The position numbers and the translations under genes are program-made. This document shows positions 15,001 to 30,000 of a stretch of DNA of 64,000 bases, piece by piece. The stretch comes from Tetracentron sinense (taxonomy: Eukaryota > Streptophyta > Magnoliopsida > Trochodendrales > Trochodendraceae). The stretch is taken from assembly GCA_015143295.1 (NCBI GenBank), contig CM026568.1:22512607-22576606 (forward strand), in the 5' to 3' direction. Numbering within the stretch: position 1 is the first letter of the stretch; the number at the start of each line of letters is the position of its first letter. The notes beneath the pieces were generated by a model that worked only from the letters and a program-made list of their open reading frames with translations, was not told where the DNA came from and ran no database searches.

Positions 15001-18000
15001 TCTTAGGCCAAACATAAGCGACCTCAATGGACCAACAAAAGAAGGGCCTCTTGGCCATACATATGTGGCCTCAATAGGACAACTAACAACGGTTTTTCAG
15101 CCAACAATCAAGGGCCTATTTGGCAAACAAAAGTGGGTGATAAAACCTAATTTTAAAAAATTTCTCCGTTCTAGGAAGAAAACTGGGGATGAATTCTGAT
15201 GGCAACTTCCGGTGGTCATAATTACCAAATCGGGGTTTGGGAATTATTCGCATAGGAAAAAGTTTTGAAAAAATTGGTGAAATTGAGAAAATTTGGAAAT
15301 AAATTGGAAAATGTCGGTGCAAGATATGAAAAAAATATAAAATAAGATTACTAATTATGAAACTTATAAACAAATATATTTCATATATTAGATATTTATT
15401 TGAGACTTTTTCAAAAAGTTGTGAATAATTCGTGAAATTCGCGACTTTTAGAAAAAGTCGTGAATTAATCATTCGACCAAAAAAGTTAGGTATTATTCGG
15501 GATTTTTAAAAAAAATCAGAGAACTTTATAACTATGTTGGTGGTCACAAACGGCACGGATTAACAACGGTTTTCTACTGCTTCAGACGACAACCTGGAAG
15601 AGCTTACTCCTACAACGATGAAGATGATGACTCCTAGTAGCTTTCGGTGGTAACATTTAGATGGGGGAGCATGAAATCCACTAGATCTTCAGTCATTTAT
15701 CTTCACACGATGGCTTTTGATTAGGAGATGAAGAGCGGCTGGAATAGATGTTCCACTAATGGGTACTTCAGATTTCACACAGAAGAGAGCATGTACGGTT
15801 CATCGACTTCTTGAGCTTGTCAGCATGGGAGATTTCCATTAAGAGGACTACCACCAAAAGGAGAGAAAATGCAGTGAAACTTAATAAAATAGTACATAAA
15901 ACTAATGTAAAATGAGAAACTTAACATGAATAAAGAAGGGAAACAAAAGAAATTTCAGGCCAGTGGGTGGCAGTGACACGCCTTCCAGCGTGATAGAATC
16001 TGTTAGGGTTTCATGCCGAACAATTGGCTCTGGTGCCATGTTGACTCTGAGAAAGCTTCAATAATTGACCAGCACCCAAATTGAGTTTAATTAGATTATA
16101 AGATAAATCAAAAATAAAAACCAAATCAACTAGAAATTTATGCCAGATCTAATCTAATAAAATTTAAATAAATATCTAATACTATCTATTTCTTACTATA
16201 TATATGTTTTCACCCCATATAACCCATATTTTCCTCAATGGTAGTTTCGTGCTGTTATTCCTAAACATCAGTGTGTATCATATGGTGCGCCACGATAAGC
16301 ATGGATGTCTTGAACCATGGTTAGCGCTTTGTAAAGCACTATGGTCAAAAGTTCTCGATTTACCATCTCTTTTATCATTGTCTTTAGACACTATTTAAGG
16401 GCATCATGGTAGAAATTTAAAAGACTAGGCAAATTGGGTACAGCATGGGTCATATCTTCTATATATTTTTTTAGCAATCTTATTGTTTCAGGCATTTGTA
16501 ATCGATGGAGTTGGTTGATTTGCAAATTGCAGATATATGCTCTCAAGAGCAGGAGTTCCTCGCCATGCCATCATAAAGAAGCTTTCAGGAAAAGAGATAT
16601 CACACCTCGAAGAACTAATCTCAGTTCTATCTACGTTGTCCAGGGGTGCTAAGGTGCCTTTGGAATATGTAAGCTATGTGGATCGTCATCGAAGCAAGGT
16701 ACGTGGTGATTACATATTGTTGTATTTTTCTCCATAAATATGTTTTTTTTTAAGTGATGCTAGTCTTCCTATTTATACTACTGTTAACAATTTATTCAAT
16801 TTTAAGTGCAGATCTATTTATAGATGTACCTTGCCAAGTTTTTTGAAGTTACTTTGGTGTATTCTGTTTACAAAATAATGGAATCTTTCCACTGGACACC
16901 TTTAAAAAAAGTCAATTTTCTCGCGTGCACACGTGTGTGTTGATGATGATGAAGGTAATACAAATAAATAAGATCAATTTATCATCATTAGTGTAGACAC
17001 CCCATTTTTGCATGCCCCGATGATTTAACTCCAAGTGTTGAAAGGCGAGGTTCAAATGACGAGATCCGGACTCCGAAATAGCCCCAAACACACTCCAAGG
17101 TCGAAGCCTAAAACAAGCCCAACCCAAGCCCGAGCGTAAATCAGCCAAGACCCAAAGGATAGGGCCTTTTAAGGCCTAGAAAATCCCGCGCCCTTTAAAA
17201 GGGCGCGCCACCTATTGTTGCCATAAATCCTCTCCGCGGCTTCTTAAAGGACGCGGCACGGAAAACCCGAAATCCGTCTTCGTTTTGCGTGCTACCTCGT
17301 TTTTTGGGTTTTGGGTTATTTTTTTAGTCCCACATCGGGAAAAAACGTGAAAATCCTATTGTTTCACCTTATAAAAGGAGCCTTACTCCAACCCATAACT
17401 CATCTTGGAAAATCCGGAAAGTCTTGAAGACTTTGAAAAGACGGAGAAAAGTCTTGAAGACTGAGGGAAAATCCTTGAGAGCTTTGAAATTCCGAAGCTT
17501 GGGAGAACTCCAAACAAGTTTAACCTAGCCCTCGAATCCCAAAAATTCCAGCCATCAAGCCATCAACCTAGGAAGGATCTTCACCAACTTTGGGGGAAAA
17601 TCTTAGGAGTTCGGATCTCGTCGAAGCGTTTTCTTCAAACACTTGGAGCATTAAAAAGGGAAAAGGTACGCCACATCCCCATCCTCGGTTTCTACCCGTC
17701 CAAGTCTCTTCTTCCCTCACTTTCTCTGAGCAGCTCGGAGATTTCTCTCTTCACGGTTGTGCGGACGAGGAAATCCGGGTGAAGGAAAGGGCCGGAAGAC
17801 TAGATCTTCGACTTCTCTTTCATTTTTTTATTATTAGTATTTTGCTCCTTTTCCACCCAAAGGTAGGCGGGGCCCCTCTTAACTCGGTTGAGGAGAGGTG
17901 TGGCCGTTCGCCGATCTAGGGAAAAGGGATTTTGCCGCACAAGTAGAGAGAAACTCACCCTAACTCGGTCGAGGAGGGGTGGCTTTCCAATCTCGAAATA

Positions 18001-21000
18001 AAAGAAAACAAGTAGGGATGAAATCGCCTTAACTCGGTCGAGGAGGGGTGGTTTTTCTCGAAATAATAATAAAAAAATAGAAAATAATTTCGAATTAATT
18101 TAATGGAGAAAATTAAGAGGTAACCGTCGCTCGACGGATGAGGTGAGGTGCCTAACACCTTCCCTAACTCATAAAAGAATCCCCGGACCCAATCTCGGTT
18201 TCTTATTTAATCGAGGGTTCTTAATTATGGGTGACCAATCACACCCAAAATCTTGATTGGTGGCGACTCTAATAGATCTCGGCTCCTCATCGGTTGAAAA
18301 ACACGGATGTGGGGAGGGGATCGACCCGGACCGGCTATCGCACAATTAGGATTGAATTTCTTAATTATTAGGACTCCGCCAGCATCTTGCACTACATCGT
18401 GTGAAATTATGTCCTTGGAACCAATGTTAGTAATGAAATGTAAAATTTTGTCTCAATAAAATCGACTCTATTAGGTTGCATTTCTCATCAACACATCACC
18501 CAAGCATAGAACTACTCATCACAACAGCCTTAATAGCAACCAATTATCAGAATCAAACATTTCATTCTATTCACGGTGCAAAATTTTGGTATCGGAGTGC
18601 GTATCAGTCGGTCGAATTTACGAACTGTATCAATACGTATCATGAAATGGGTGGAAATACTATAAAAAATGCAAGAAACATTGGGTATTAATGCAAAGAT
18701 AAACCAAAAATATGAAAAATTAAAGAAATGTTGGATACTCATGGAAACATAAAGCCAAACTTATTTTAATGCAAAGATAAACTAAAAATATAGATAGAGT
18801 TCATAACAATCATTTTAACCATCTATATGAGTTACAATACTGCATTACTTCATAAAGACATGTTGTGCATATTTGTAAATATGCATATAAAATATAAATT
18901 TAGACATTAAATCATAATACATCAATAGAAGAATCAATTTAAGGCAAACACACCAAGATCTAAGATTACTAAAAGCTATGTTACACAAACACGGACACAA
19001 GTGTCGTTGTCGGACTCGGAGACTAAGTGTCGGACACGACAAACCCCAAAAAAGATTCGGTGTCACAGGAGGATATTTTTAATTGTTTTAATTTAAAAAA
19101 TTATTATACTATGTTAGATGAAACAAGATTTAAAAGAAAACAACTTAAGTATGAAAGCAAAATTATTACTAATGTTCTACAAATTACAGTTCATCAAACA
19201 AAATAAATAAAACATGAATTAAAGCAAATGAACTAATGTAGTAATGAACATATATTATTTATAAACGTTAATACTAATTTTAAAGATGGATTTTAAAAGA
19301 GGTTTTGCGGCTCGAATTCATCCGATAGCCCTAATCCCCTCTCTCTCCCCCCATCTTTTCTGTTCCAGGGATCAATAATTCCCTCTATTCTTTATCTATT
19401 TTTTCTATTGAAAACAAGTGGTTCATGGTTCTTCCCCTCTTTCTCCACCAGCTTTTTTCTCTGATAATGAGAGTTAGAATGAATTTACATAAATTATGCT
19501 AATTATATGTTTTGTATGACTTTTTTGTATAATAAACTCGAAAAGTTTTTCTTATGTATATAAGGCATGTTTGCGTCAGTCTGTATCCCAAATGCATAGA
19601 TTCTTGCTATATGAGTGATAACAACTGTGTCCAAGGCTTGTCTGTGTCCACATATTTTGATGTGGGACACACATGTTGTTGTAAAGAATCCGCACAACTA
19701 GACTACAAGTCTACAACATTAACACAAGTGCGCACACAAGTAGAAACAGTAAAGCCATTTTGTAAACAAGACATACACATGTATAAACTAGAAGTTTAAT
19801 CGTACATTTAGTCTTTAGGAAATAAAATAAGAAACCAATAGAAGTTTTTTGAACACCTCTAATTCAAAGTTGAACATGAAAGCTTTCTTTCATTCGGCTC
19901 TTTAATGGAAGATGGATAAATTCTCAAATTTAAGGCATGAACAATATTAATAAACAAAAACGAAGTTTAAACCACAACATCTATGTCATCTTTTCTGTTT
20001 GAATGCATCCAAAACAACTCACTTTCGAGATGATCCCTCTAGAAGAAAGGAATTATAAAAATCCTTTGACTTCAGTCTCTATTTCTACTTGCGAGAATCC
20101 TTATCAAGATGGTATATCAATACCACATAGAGTTATAAGCAGGCTCGAAGCTGGTACTACTAGTCAGATCCCCTTCAAGTTGTACATGGTATGCACGCTA
20201 AATACGGTCGCAGTACTGAGCCCAACTCATTTAACTCTAATAATAAGCCAAGTACTCTCTGTAATACTACTCATATTTAGGGTTGTCAACGGATCAGATC
20301 CGGACCGGATCTGCCTAGATCCGAATCCGATCCGATTAAGATTCTGACAGATCCGAATCCGATCCGAGATCCGTCGGATCATGAAGTAATCAATCAGAAT
20401 CCGATCCGATTACATTTGATCTGATCCGAATCCGATCCGATCCGAATAAGGTTAATTTTTTTTAAAAAAATTATATTTTAATAATTTAAAATCTAATAAT
20501 ACCTTAATTAACTCTAATTAATGTTAATTTTTTTTAAATTAATATTTTATGCATAGAAAATCTAAGTAATATATTTAAAATGATTTAAAAAAATTATTAT
20601 TATCGGATCGGATCACCCTATATCCAGATCCGATCCGATTATAATCGGATTCCACCGATCCGATCTGATCCGACGGATCACATATAGGGTCCAAAGTCCG
20701 GCTAATTGGATTGGATCCGGATCATGATCCGATCCATTGACAGCCCTACTCATATTGCTAAAAAATACACAAGTATACAACCCATAACTTGATGCATAGA
20801 GGTTGTGGCATGGTTCAAGATATCGGTATCGGGTGTTGTATCAGTAAGTTGAATATAAGATATGTATCAGTGTATCGGTTGGATACGGCTAAAAAAATCA
20901 GGATACACTAAGAAACACTTGGATACTCAAAGAAAAACCTGGATACCTTACATAAAACCTCTTTTAGTACATATATAAGCTAAAAACAAATCAAATAATG

Positions 21001-24000
21001 TTCCTCAAATACATTTATAACCATACATATGAGAATTAAGAATTTATAAGTTAAAAAATGCGATCATGCTAATAAATAGTTATGAATCTAAGTAAGAATG
21101 TATTGAATTACATTCAATGAATTAAATAAGAATGTATTGAATTACAACCATAAATTATAAACTTGAATGTAAGTCTTTTATACTGGCCTATTACTCTCTT
21201 AGTTGACTTTTGACTATGTAGATGGAAATATTTTGAATACTAAAATACGAGATTTTTTTTACCGAACTTTTGGGTTTTAGTAATGTTTTGATATAGTAGA
21301 ATTTATGAAATTTAAGATTTGAGAATTACCTTGTCATTCAATGGTTGAAATTTTGATCTAATTCATAAAAACATGATTTTATTCTTGAATTGGAAAGAAC
21401 TATTTATTCTTCTGGAATTTGGCTCTAAGATAATTTTTATTGAATCCAAATGGGGGGTACCATTTACTTAAATGATATTTTATACAAATAAGTTGTACGT
21501 TTCGGATCCGTGTCATGACTTCTACTGTAAATGGAAGGAGAAATAGGTGTGCGGTGTGTATTGCTGCCATATCGCCCGTTTCGGTCTGATATACCCTTAA
21601 AAATTCCCAAAAATATTGTCCTAAGAGTTTGATGGATTTTCATGGATTCAAGTCATGAAATGTCTGATATCCTATGTTTCTTGTTATCATAGTGGCTCAA
21701 GTGAGAAGGTGAATTATATTGTGCGTGGGGCAAGTGGTTTCGTAGATTTTTAACATCCAAGATAGAAACATGCTGATGATGTGGCTAAGAATTTTAAGTT
21801 AATCTTTGTAGCATAGCCTTCTATTAGGAATAGATAGCTGACAAGATGCATCGTTGCATTTATGAACTTCTGTAAATAAAGAGAAGACTTAATCGGCATT
21901 GACAATGTTTACAAGCAAGAAACGACTGGTTGTAATGCAGAAGCACAAATTTTGTAAATAATTGGAGTCGCATTTATATTTGACGGGTCATAATTTTGTC
22001 TGTTGTTTTTAGGGAAGACTCTCTTTCCCTTGAACTTTTAAATTTACACAAGTATGAATAAAATTGATCTAAAACTCTATTAAATCTTCTGTTCTTCTTT
22101 GCTGCCGTCATAACAAACACAAAGTACTTGAAATATTCTTTATACAACTGAGATTTTCTACTTATGTTCGCAGTCTGTCCTGGTAACGGTTGACCGGCAT
22201 GAATGGTATGCCCCTCCTCAGATATATACTCGTGATGACAGTACCGGTTTATGGACAGCAAGGCCTGCTTTACCATCTGGGTCGCTACTATTATCTTTGG
22301 ATGACAATATTGACCGAAAAGACTTGGCCTTCCAAGCAGTTGCATCTACTACTACTGGTGAAGTTGGTCTAATGCAACATATGGATCAACATAACAACCC
22401 AGAACTGGCAGATGGTGTTACTAATATGGAAACTAATTATGAGCATGTTGCTGAGGAACCACATTCTCAGGACGAATCTGATGTTCAAACCAAAAGATGG
22501 CGAGTGGAAGAGGATTCATCTGCTGATGGCATTGTTGTAACCGACTGTTCCATACGCGAACCTAGAGAAGAAAAATCGGAGAACCCAAGAACATTGGAAA
22601 ATACGGGCTTCAGAGATGATCTAAGAGTACTAGCAGCTAATGCATCAATAGCAGAACGAGTGATAGAGCCCACTCTTGTAATGTTAGAGGTAGGAAACAT
22701 TATTTTCATTTATTTCTTGTAATAATATGTCTCTATTATTAGTTCTCCAATGTTTAAGAATAGTTGTGAAATTTTATTCCAAGAACATGAATAGATCTCT
22801 CTGGTTTTGTTATAAAGAAGTATTTATAGTTCTGTCTTTTGTTTTATTTTGGTAATTAACAACTTCATTATCGGCCTTCTCTCTATTTTCTTCGTATTCA
22901 TAATTCACTAGCTCATTTATATATATATATATATATATTTAATTGTAATTCTAAATGTGATTTAGGTATCAAACTTTTAGTTTATGGCTTCAGGAACATT
23001 ACATCTGTTTAAGAACAATATTACTTAGAAAATGTATCATTTGGCTGCTAGACACATAACTCAGTTGGTGCAGCATGGAATGCTACACATCAAATTGAAG
23101 TTCATAGATAATGAGAGAGATTTAATATGAACGACAAGTTGAAGCACTCTGAAGGATTGGCACTCAAAGGCTTAAGGCTCACAAGGTTCTATGTCTGGAC
23201 TGAATTGAGGTGAGAAGAGGAGCAAAATTCTCTTATGTTAACAGTGGACTTGGATAACTTTCAATTTCAAAACTGAGATAGGCTAGATCTGTAGTTTCCA
23301 AAAACTGGAAAAGCTGTTGACAGGTGCTAAACTAATTTTGTAAGTTTTGCATCTTGGAAGCTTCCTTCAACCCCGATGTAGTTCATTGTCTTTATAGTTA
23401 TACTAAAAAGAACTGAATCTAATGCGTTGTTTTGAATAGTTTTCACTACATAACATAAGTTGATCTAAGTATCAGTTTGAATCTTGATCTATGATAACTG
23501 GTTATGGGTATGGGTCCAGGAGTCAGCTTTGCTCAACCCCCAACTCTTAGGTTAAATATAATATTAATTTAATATTGCAATATCTTTTGTTATTCGGGTT
23601 TTAAGATCTTATATGCTTTTCTAAACATTATTTAGGTGGTGTTTGGTAACACTAATCTAAACAGGTATAGCTTATTTAAAAATTGAGCTTAGTTGAACAC
23701 TAGATTTTAAAGGTTAATTGGATGTCTACATCTTTTTGAAGTAGAGGTTTTAGCCTAAGGCCTAACATTAGCAAAAAAAATGAACCTGACATTAAACCTC
23801 CTTTATCTGGGCTTGGGACTAGCAATGTGTTGCTATATACCGTTTCTTACCATTACGCAAAGGTTATTTTAGTGAATCTTACTATATACCATGACATATA
23901 TATAGTACGTATAAGCATGAGGGCAGGGCCATGATCTATACCCAAGCCCCCGGCCATCAAATAGATGGTATTTATAAAATCATACCCCCCCTCCCATCCC

Positions 24001-27000
24001 TTGAGCTTTAGAGACGAAAAAAACTCTTGTTTTTGCATGCCACAAAGGTTCAAGTTGGGTTGGTCTGGCTGGATACCCGGACCGGAGCTCTAAATTGATA
24101 GTCCTGGGTGGGAGTTTCACTAAATCTTCTGGTTCCAGATGAGGAAAATCTTGAGGTTGCTATTGACTACTGGAAGTTTTGAAGCTGAGCATGGAGGCTT
24201 ACTTGTTGGAGGAAGAAGGCCAACATTAGGAAGTTGGGAAAATTGAGCTCATCACCTCAAATGAGGAAGATCCCCTTTTAGTTGAGGAGGATGAAGATCT
24301 TCCCTTGTATAAGCCGGGGAGATAGTGTCTGTGTGACTTTGTTATAAGACTTTAAGTTTATTTTGATACTTTTTGACTTATTTGTTACTTTTTATATATA
24401 TATATATATATATGCTTGCATGTATTTGTAAATTGTCTTAGTCACTTCTGCTCATCACATATATGTATTTCATATTATGTATCAGACAACTAGCAAGCTT
24501 GCACCTTTAGGAGATCTAATGTTTTTATATCTAACTTGTCTTGTGATTATGTGAATGATTGTATTGGTACTTGTCAATTCATGCATGAAATACAATACAC
24601 TGTCGTAGTGAAAGTTTCAACGAAAATTTCACGTTTTTTCGCCTTTTTTTTTTTAATTTTGAATTTTGTAAATGTGAACAAAAAATACCATAGATTGGTA
24701 CGACATTTCGTTTACTTGGCTGATTTTGTTTTCCCTGACCTGCAAAACTTCCCGCAAATTCAAACTTTAAAACCATGCCCTGATCACCATCACAACCTAG
24801 GATTTTTTAGAGGGAAATCTCAGTAGAAGTGTAAAGCCTCTTGCAAGGAATTTTGCAGAAACACCTAGAGAGTTTTCTCGTGAACTGTAGTCATTTAGCA
24901 ACTCAATAAAATCTCCCATGCAATACTCTTATAACATCTAGTTATAGGGGAATAACCCTAAAGTCTACGCAAGGGTTAAGAGACTTTTTTCAGTTGTCTA
25001 TCTAACACTTTCAATGCCCAACATAATTAATGACTAAACTACCTCTATATCAAGTCACCAATTCTATACCTAAATTTCAAATGCCACTTTGATGCCAAAA
25101 ATGATGGAAATTTCAGAAAGCGTAAAGATAGTTTTATAGAACATGAAATGATATGTGAAAAATATGATTTATTTCCTTATTCTTCTTATGAAATTGATTA
25201 TGCAAGGTGTTCTTCTGCGGGGTCTGTTTGTCGCAACGTTAGTTGGTTCTTGATTTTCGACCTCCTGCATGATCAATACTAGGGTTTTGATCTTCGGGGT
25301 ATTTTAATTTGAAAGAACAATCATAATTTGGATTGTATATAAGGAACTCTTGAAGAATAAAACTCTCATGTGCATAAGAAGCTGAGATAGGATCACAACC
25401 AATTGCAATTGAATTCAAGAAAATTCAATTGCATGTGGCAGATGGTGATTGGAAGAGAAAAAATTCAAATTTCAAAATTCCTGCTCTTTTTCTCTCATCC
25501 AATCACCATCTGCCACACAGGCAATTGAATTCTCTTGAATTCAATTGCAATTGGCCGTGATCCTCTCTCTAAGATGCTACATGGACTGATTAGATAAATG
25601 TAATTAGTTTGAAATATGAGCCATAACATGTGAATGTTTTGAAATATGATGTGGACTGATTAGAAACATATAGGTGATATGACTAATAGTAAGAATGTTG
25701 ATAGAAGAGTTCCTGTTTACCTTTAATTCCATCTTGGCATATATAATTCTCTTTGGTGCATTATATCACCACTATATTAAAACTCCTCTGGTCATTCTCT
25801 TGTGATATATATCACATTTCATTGTTGTTTTGATCAGCTTTAGGTTATCAATTATGGATTGTAAAGTTAATGGCTTGACTTGCAGGTTCATGTGCCACCA
25901 TCATGTATGCTTGATGGTGTCCACTCACGACATTTTTTTGGGACCGGTGTTATTATATATCATTCTCAAAACATGGGATTGGTTGCAGTTGACAAGAATA
26001 CAGTTGCTATATCAGTTTCTGATGTGATGCTCTCTTTTGCTGCATTTCCAATGGAAATTCCTGGGGAGGTAAACTGTTGCACAAATGGTGGTAAACATCA
26101 AAGACCAATATTTGGGGTTGTGATTTAAATTCTTTTGCCGCTCCAGGTGGTTTTTCTCCATCCTGTTCACAATTACGCTCTCGTTGCATATGATCCTTCA
26201 GCTCTGGGAGCTGCAGGTGCCTCAGTTGTTCGTGCTGCTGAACTTCTTCCTGGTAAGTTTAGTCTTTCACATGTTAAATGACCAGTGTTTGTGATGTTAC
26301 CTTCTTTCTCCTTTTACATAATGTATTTGTATTTGATGTAGCATAAGCATGGTTCAAAATATCGGTATCGGTCGCCGTATCGGTAAGTCCAAAATAGGAT
26401 ACGTATCGGCGTATCAGCGTATCGGTACTGTATCGGTTGGATACGGTGAAAAAATTCAGGATATGCTAAAAAAAACTTGGATTCGCAAGGAAAAACTTGG
26501 ATACCTTGCATAAAACCTCTTTTAATACAAATATAAGCTAAAAACAAACTAAATGAAGGTCCCCAACTATATTTATAATCATACATATGAGAGTTAACAT
26601 ATTTATAAGTTAAAAAAGGCGTCTGTGCTAATAAATATGTATGAAAATACAAACCATAATTATTTAAGTGATGGAATCTCATTTGCATTCATAAATCAAA
26701 AATATGAAAATACATAGATCCTTGTATTCACAAATCAAGTTACATACATGATAGAAGCTCAATACCACATTGAGCTTCGCGTCGGCTCATACTCTATCAT
26801 TGTGAGATTAGTAATTGAGTAGAGTGATACATTATAAGTGGTCCAGATATGATGACACCACTGTGTCCAAGTCATCATCGTGCGGTACATGCCCATGTAC
26901 ATTTATACATATGTCTGCTACTAAGTCGTGATTTGTCCATAATTATTAGTCGAAGACTGACTGAGCATCATAACCAGTGACTCCTGATAAATAGGGTTGA

Positions 27001-30000
27001 GCTGGGGCATCATAACCAGTGGCTCCTGATAAATAGGGCTGGGTTGGGGCTAACCTTATTTACATATTAATATCTAAAGTAAATGAAAGTAAAATCAAGT
27101 TAAAATCATTTACTTAAATAATATATTATGTAAATAAGTTGTGTGTATCGGATTTGTATTGTGGATCCTAGTGTAAATGGAAGGAGAAAAAAAATTAACT
27201 GAAAAATTCCCGTATCGAGTGTATCGCGCTTGTATCGGCCCGATACAGTGGAGTTTTTTTTTCCAGCGTACCAATGTATCGGGTAGCTCCAAATAGGATA
27301 CGTATCAGCCTGTATCGGTCAATACGTATCGATATTTTAAACCATGAGCATAAGCTTGTTTGTCAAACTTAATGTTTGTCAGATTCCAGCAGAAACTCTG
27401 AAATCGTCAGTGCTACACATCTCATTGATTAAATCTAATCAACTGTAGTTTGGCTTACCATCACTTTGTAGGTTTATTGGTTGGTAAGTTATCTAGGTAT
27501 TTAGGAAATGTTTTTTATATCTAGAGTTTCCTCTATTCTGCAATATTTTTTCTTATGAAATTATTCCTAGATCATTCTAAACTCATAAATAAGCATTTGA
27601 AGAGGACAGATTCTTAGATAGTTGATTGCCCCAAACAAACTAACAACCAAATACCCCTTATCTCATTTTAATTTAATATACTAAACTTGTCACATGTGAT
27701 TTAAAGTCCGTGCTTTGTGGATGAAGTAGAAAGAGGAAAAGAGAGATTGTGATTATGATTCACATCTCTCCCCTCCTTTATGTATTATCACTAAAGTACG
27801 GAATTACACGTTTACCCTTATATGTATTACACGTAATAGACATGACTTTAAATGTAATACACATGGTATAATTAACATGAAATATCATAAATACCCTTGT
27901 CAACACTCCCCCTCAAGATGGTGCATATATATCTATGATGTCCATCTTGCCTAACATTTCAAGTAACCATGCACTACTAATTGCTTTCATAAGAACATCA
28001 GCTAGTTGATCACTAGTTTTCATATACAGAGTGCACACTTTGCCTTTGATGATCCGTACCCTGATAAAGTGATGATCTATTTCAATGTGTTTGGTTCTAT
28101 CATGTAAAACCGGATTATGAGCAATACTAATTGCTGCCTTGTTGTCATAGTACAAACTTATAGCTCCTTCAACAGGAAATCTCAATTCCTAAACGAGGAT
28201 CTTTAACAACACCAACTCACATATACCATGTGCCATCAATTGGAAATCTGCCTCTGCACTCGAGCGAGCAATCATTGCTTGTTTTTTACTTCGCCATGTG
28301 ACCAAATTGCCTCCAACAAATGTACAATAACCGAATGTAGACTATCTATCATCTTTAGCACCTGCCCAATCTACATTTGTATAGGCCTCAATCCGTATTT
28401 CCCTATTTTTTCTAACATTCTCATCTTGAGCAGTAGTAACAGAGTCATCAAGAACCAATGATGAGGAAGGAGGAATCGAAATCGACAACTGAATCCTTCT
28501 CTCTTCACACTCACTCTCCCCTTGAAGAGATGAAAGATTGGAATAGAAGGGAACAAGAATGTAACATCTATGGAAATAAATTTCTTTCGGGAAAGAGGAT
28601 GTTAGCATTTGTATCCCTTATGATAAGAAGATTACCCCCAAAAAATACACTTAAGTGTCTTAAGATTCAACTTAGTTCGGTGGGAACCCAAGATATACAC
28701 ATAACACACACAACCAAACCCCCTGGGTGAATAAGAAATAGAGGACTCTCAGATTTTAAAAGCTGAGAAAAGGACTGAAAGCACAAAACACGAAATGAGA
28801 AGCGATTAATAAGAAACATAGCAGTTAAGATAGCTTCCGCCCAAAAAGACTTTGGAACATTACACTGGAATAAAAAAGCATGAGTTACGTTCAATAGATG
28901 ACGATTTTTTCTCTCAACAACACCATTAGGATGAAGGGTGTAAGGACAAGAGTACTAATGGTCTATATCCCATTTGTAGTTAAATATTCCGTTAACCCTC
29001 CACTATATATTCTCCCCCTTGATCAAATCGAAAAATCTTGATCCTTTTTCCAAATTGAGTCTGAATTAACATGTAAAATTGTTTGAAAATAGTATATATC
29101 TCATCTTTTGACTTAATGAGATAAAGCTAAGTATACTTAGAATAATCATCAACAAAACTCACAAAATATCGATAACTAGAGATAAAGGCAATAGATGAAG
29201 GGCCCCAAACATTTGTATGAATGATATCAAACACAGGGGAACTTTTATATGTAATAGGAGAAAAAGAAGCGCAATGGTGCTTTGCAAGTTCACACATTTC
29301 ACATCGAAGATCAGACATAGATAAAGAAGCAAACAAGTTTGGAAATATAATTCTTAAGTACGGAAAAGAAACATGACCAAGACGGACCTGCTAACATAAG
29401 ACATGCTCTTTATTAACACTATTACTACTACTATAAGACCAAAATGTTTGCGAAATAGTGGGAGTCGCATCCAACAAATAGAAGCCCATACCAATCGTCT
29501 ATCTCACCACCAAGTCTGAAAAACATAGTAAGAAGGAAAGAAAGTAACACTACAATTCAAATTTTTTATAAGCGAACCAACAAATAGAATGTTTCTTGCA
29601 AAATCAGGAACATGAAGAACAGAGGCTAGAGAAAGGTGGGAAGGAAGAGTAACATCTCCCTTCCCAGCAATAGAGGAGAGGGTGCCATCTGCAATTCAAA
29701 ATTTACCTCTATCAGAACAAATAGAATAAGTAGAAAACAGTGAAGGCATACCAGTAATATGCTTAGAAGCACCTGAGTCAATTATGCAGAAGGGACTCGA
29801 AGAAGTAGACACATGGTGAGCAAAACCAACTATACCTGAGCAAAAGTGGAGATAGAGATGACAGATGGGCCATCTAACTGAGCTATAAAGCGTTGAATGA
29901 TCTCTATTTCGTCCTTAGAGACAAGAACCATATTGTAACGCCCCAAAATCCTATATTGTTCCAATAAGAATTTGGACTGTCACCTGCATATCCAACTCAT

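Larger units (their letters stand above)
14495..16240 (-). mobile_element. Non-autonomous Copia-like LTR element
   Basis: Two diverged LTRs of about 200-215 bp (about 14500-14714 and 16039-16240) share the segment with (a/c)ccc(a/g)aattg(a/g)gttta. Read on the - strand, the 5' LTR is followed by a primer-binding site TGGCACCAGAGC (16027-16038 on +), a variant of the usual initiator-Met TGGTATCAGAGC. The 3' LTR is preceded by a purine tract TTGAGGGGGAG (14715-14725). The ~1.3 kb interior has no gag-pol reading frame, so the element depends on others to move. It is itself hit by the hAT MITE at 15217-15536. No clear target duplication was found, so outer ends are approximate. Confidence 0.75.
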
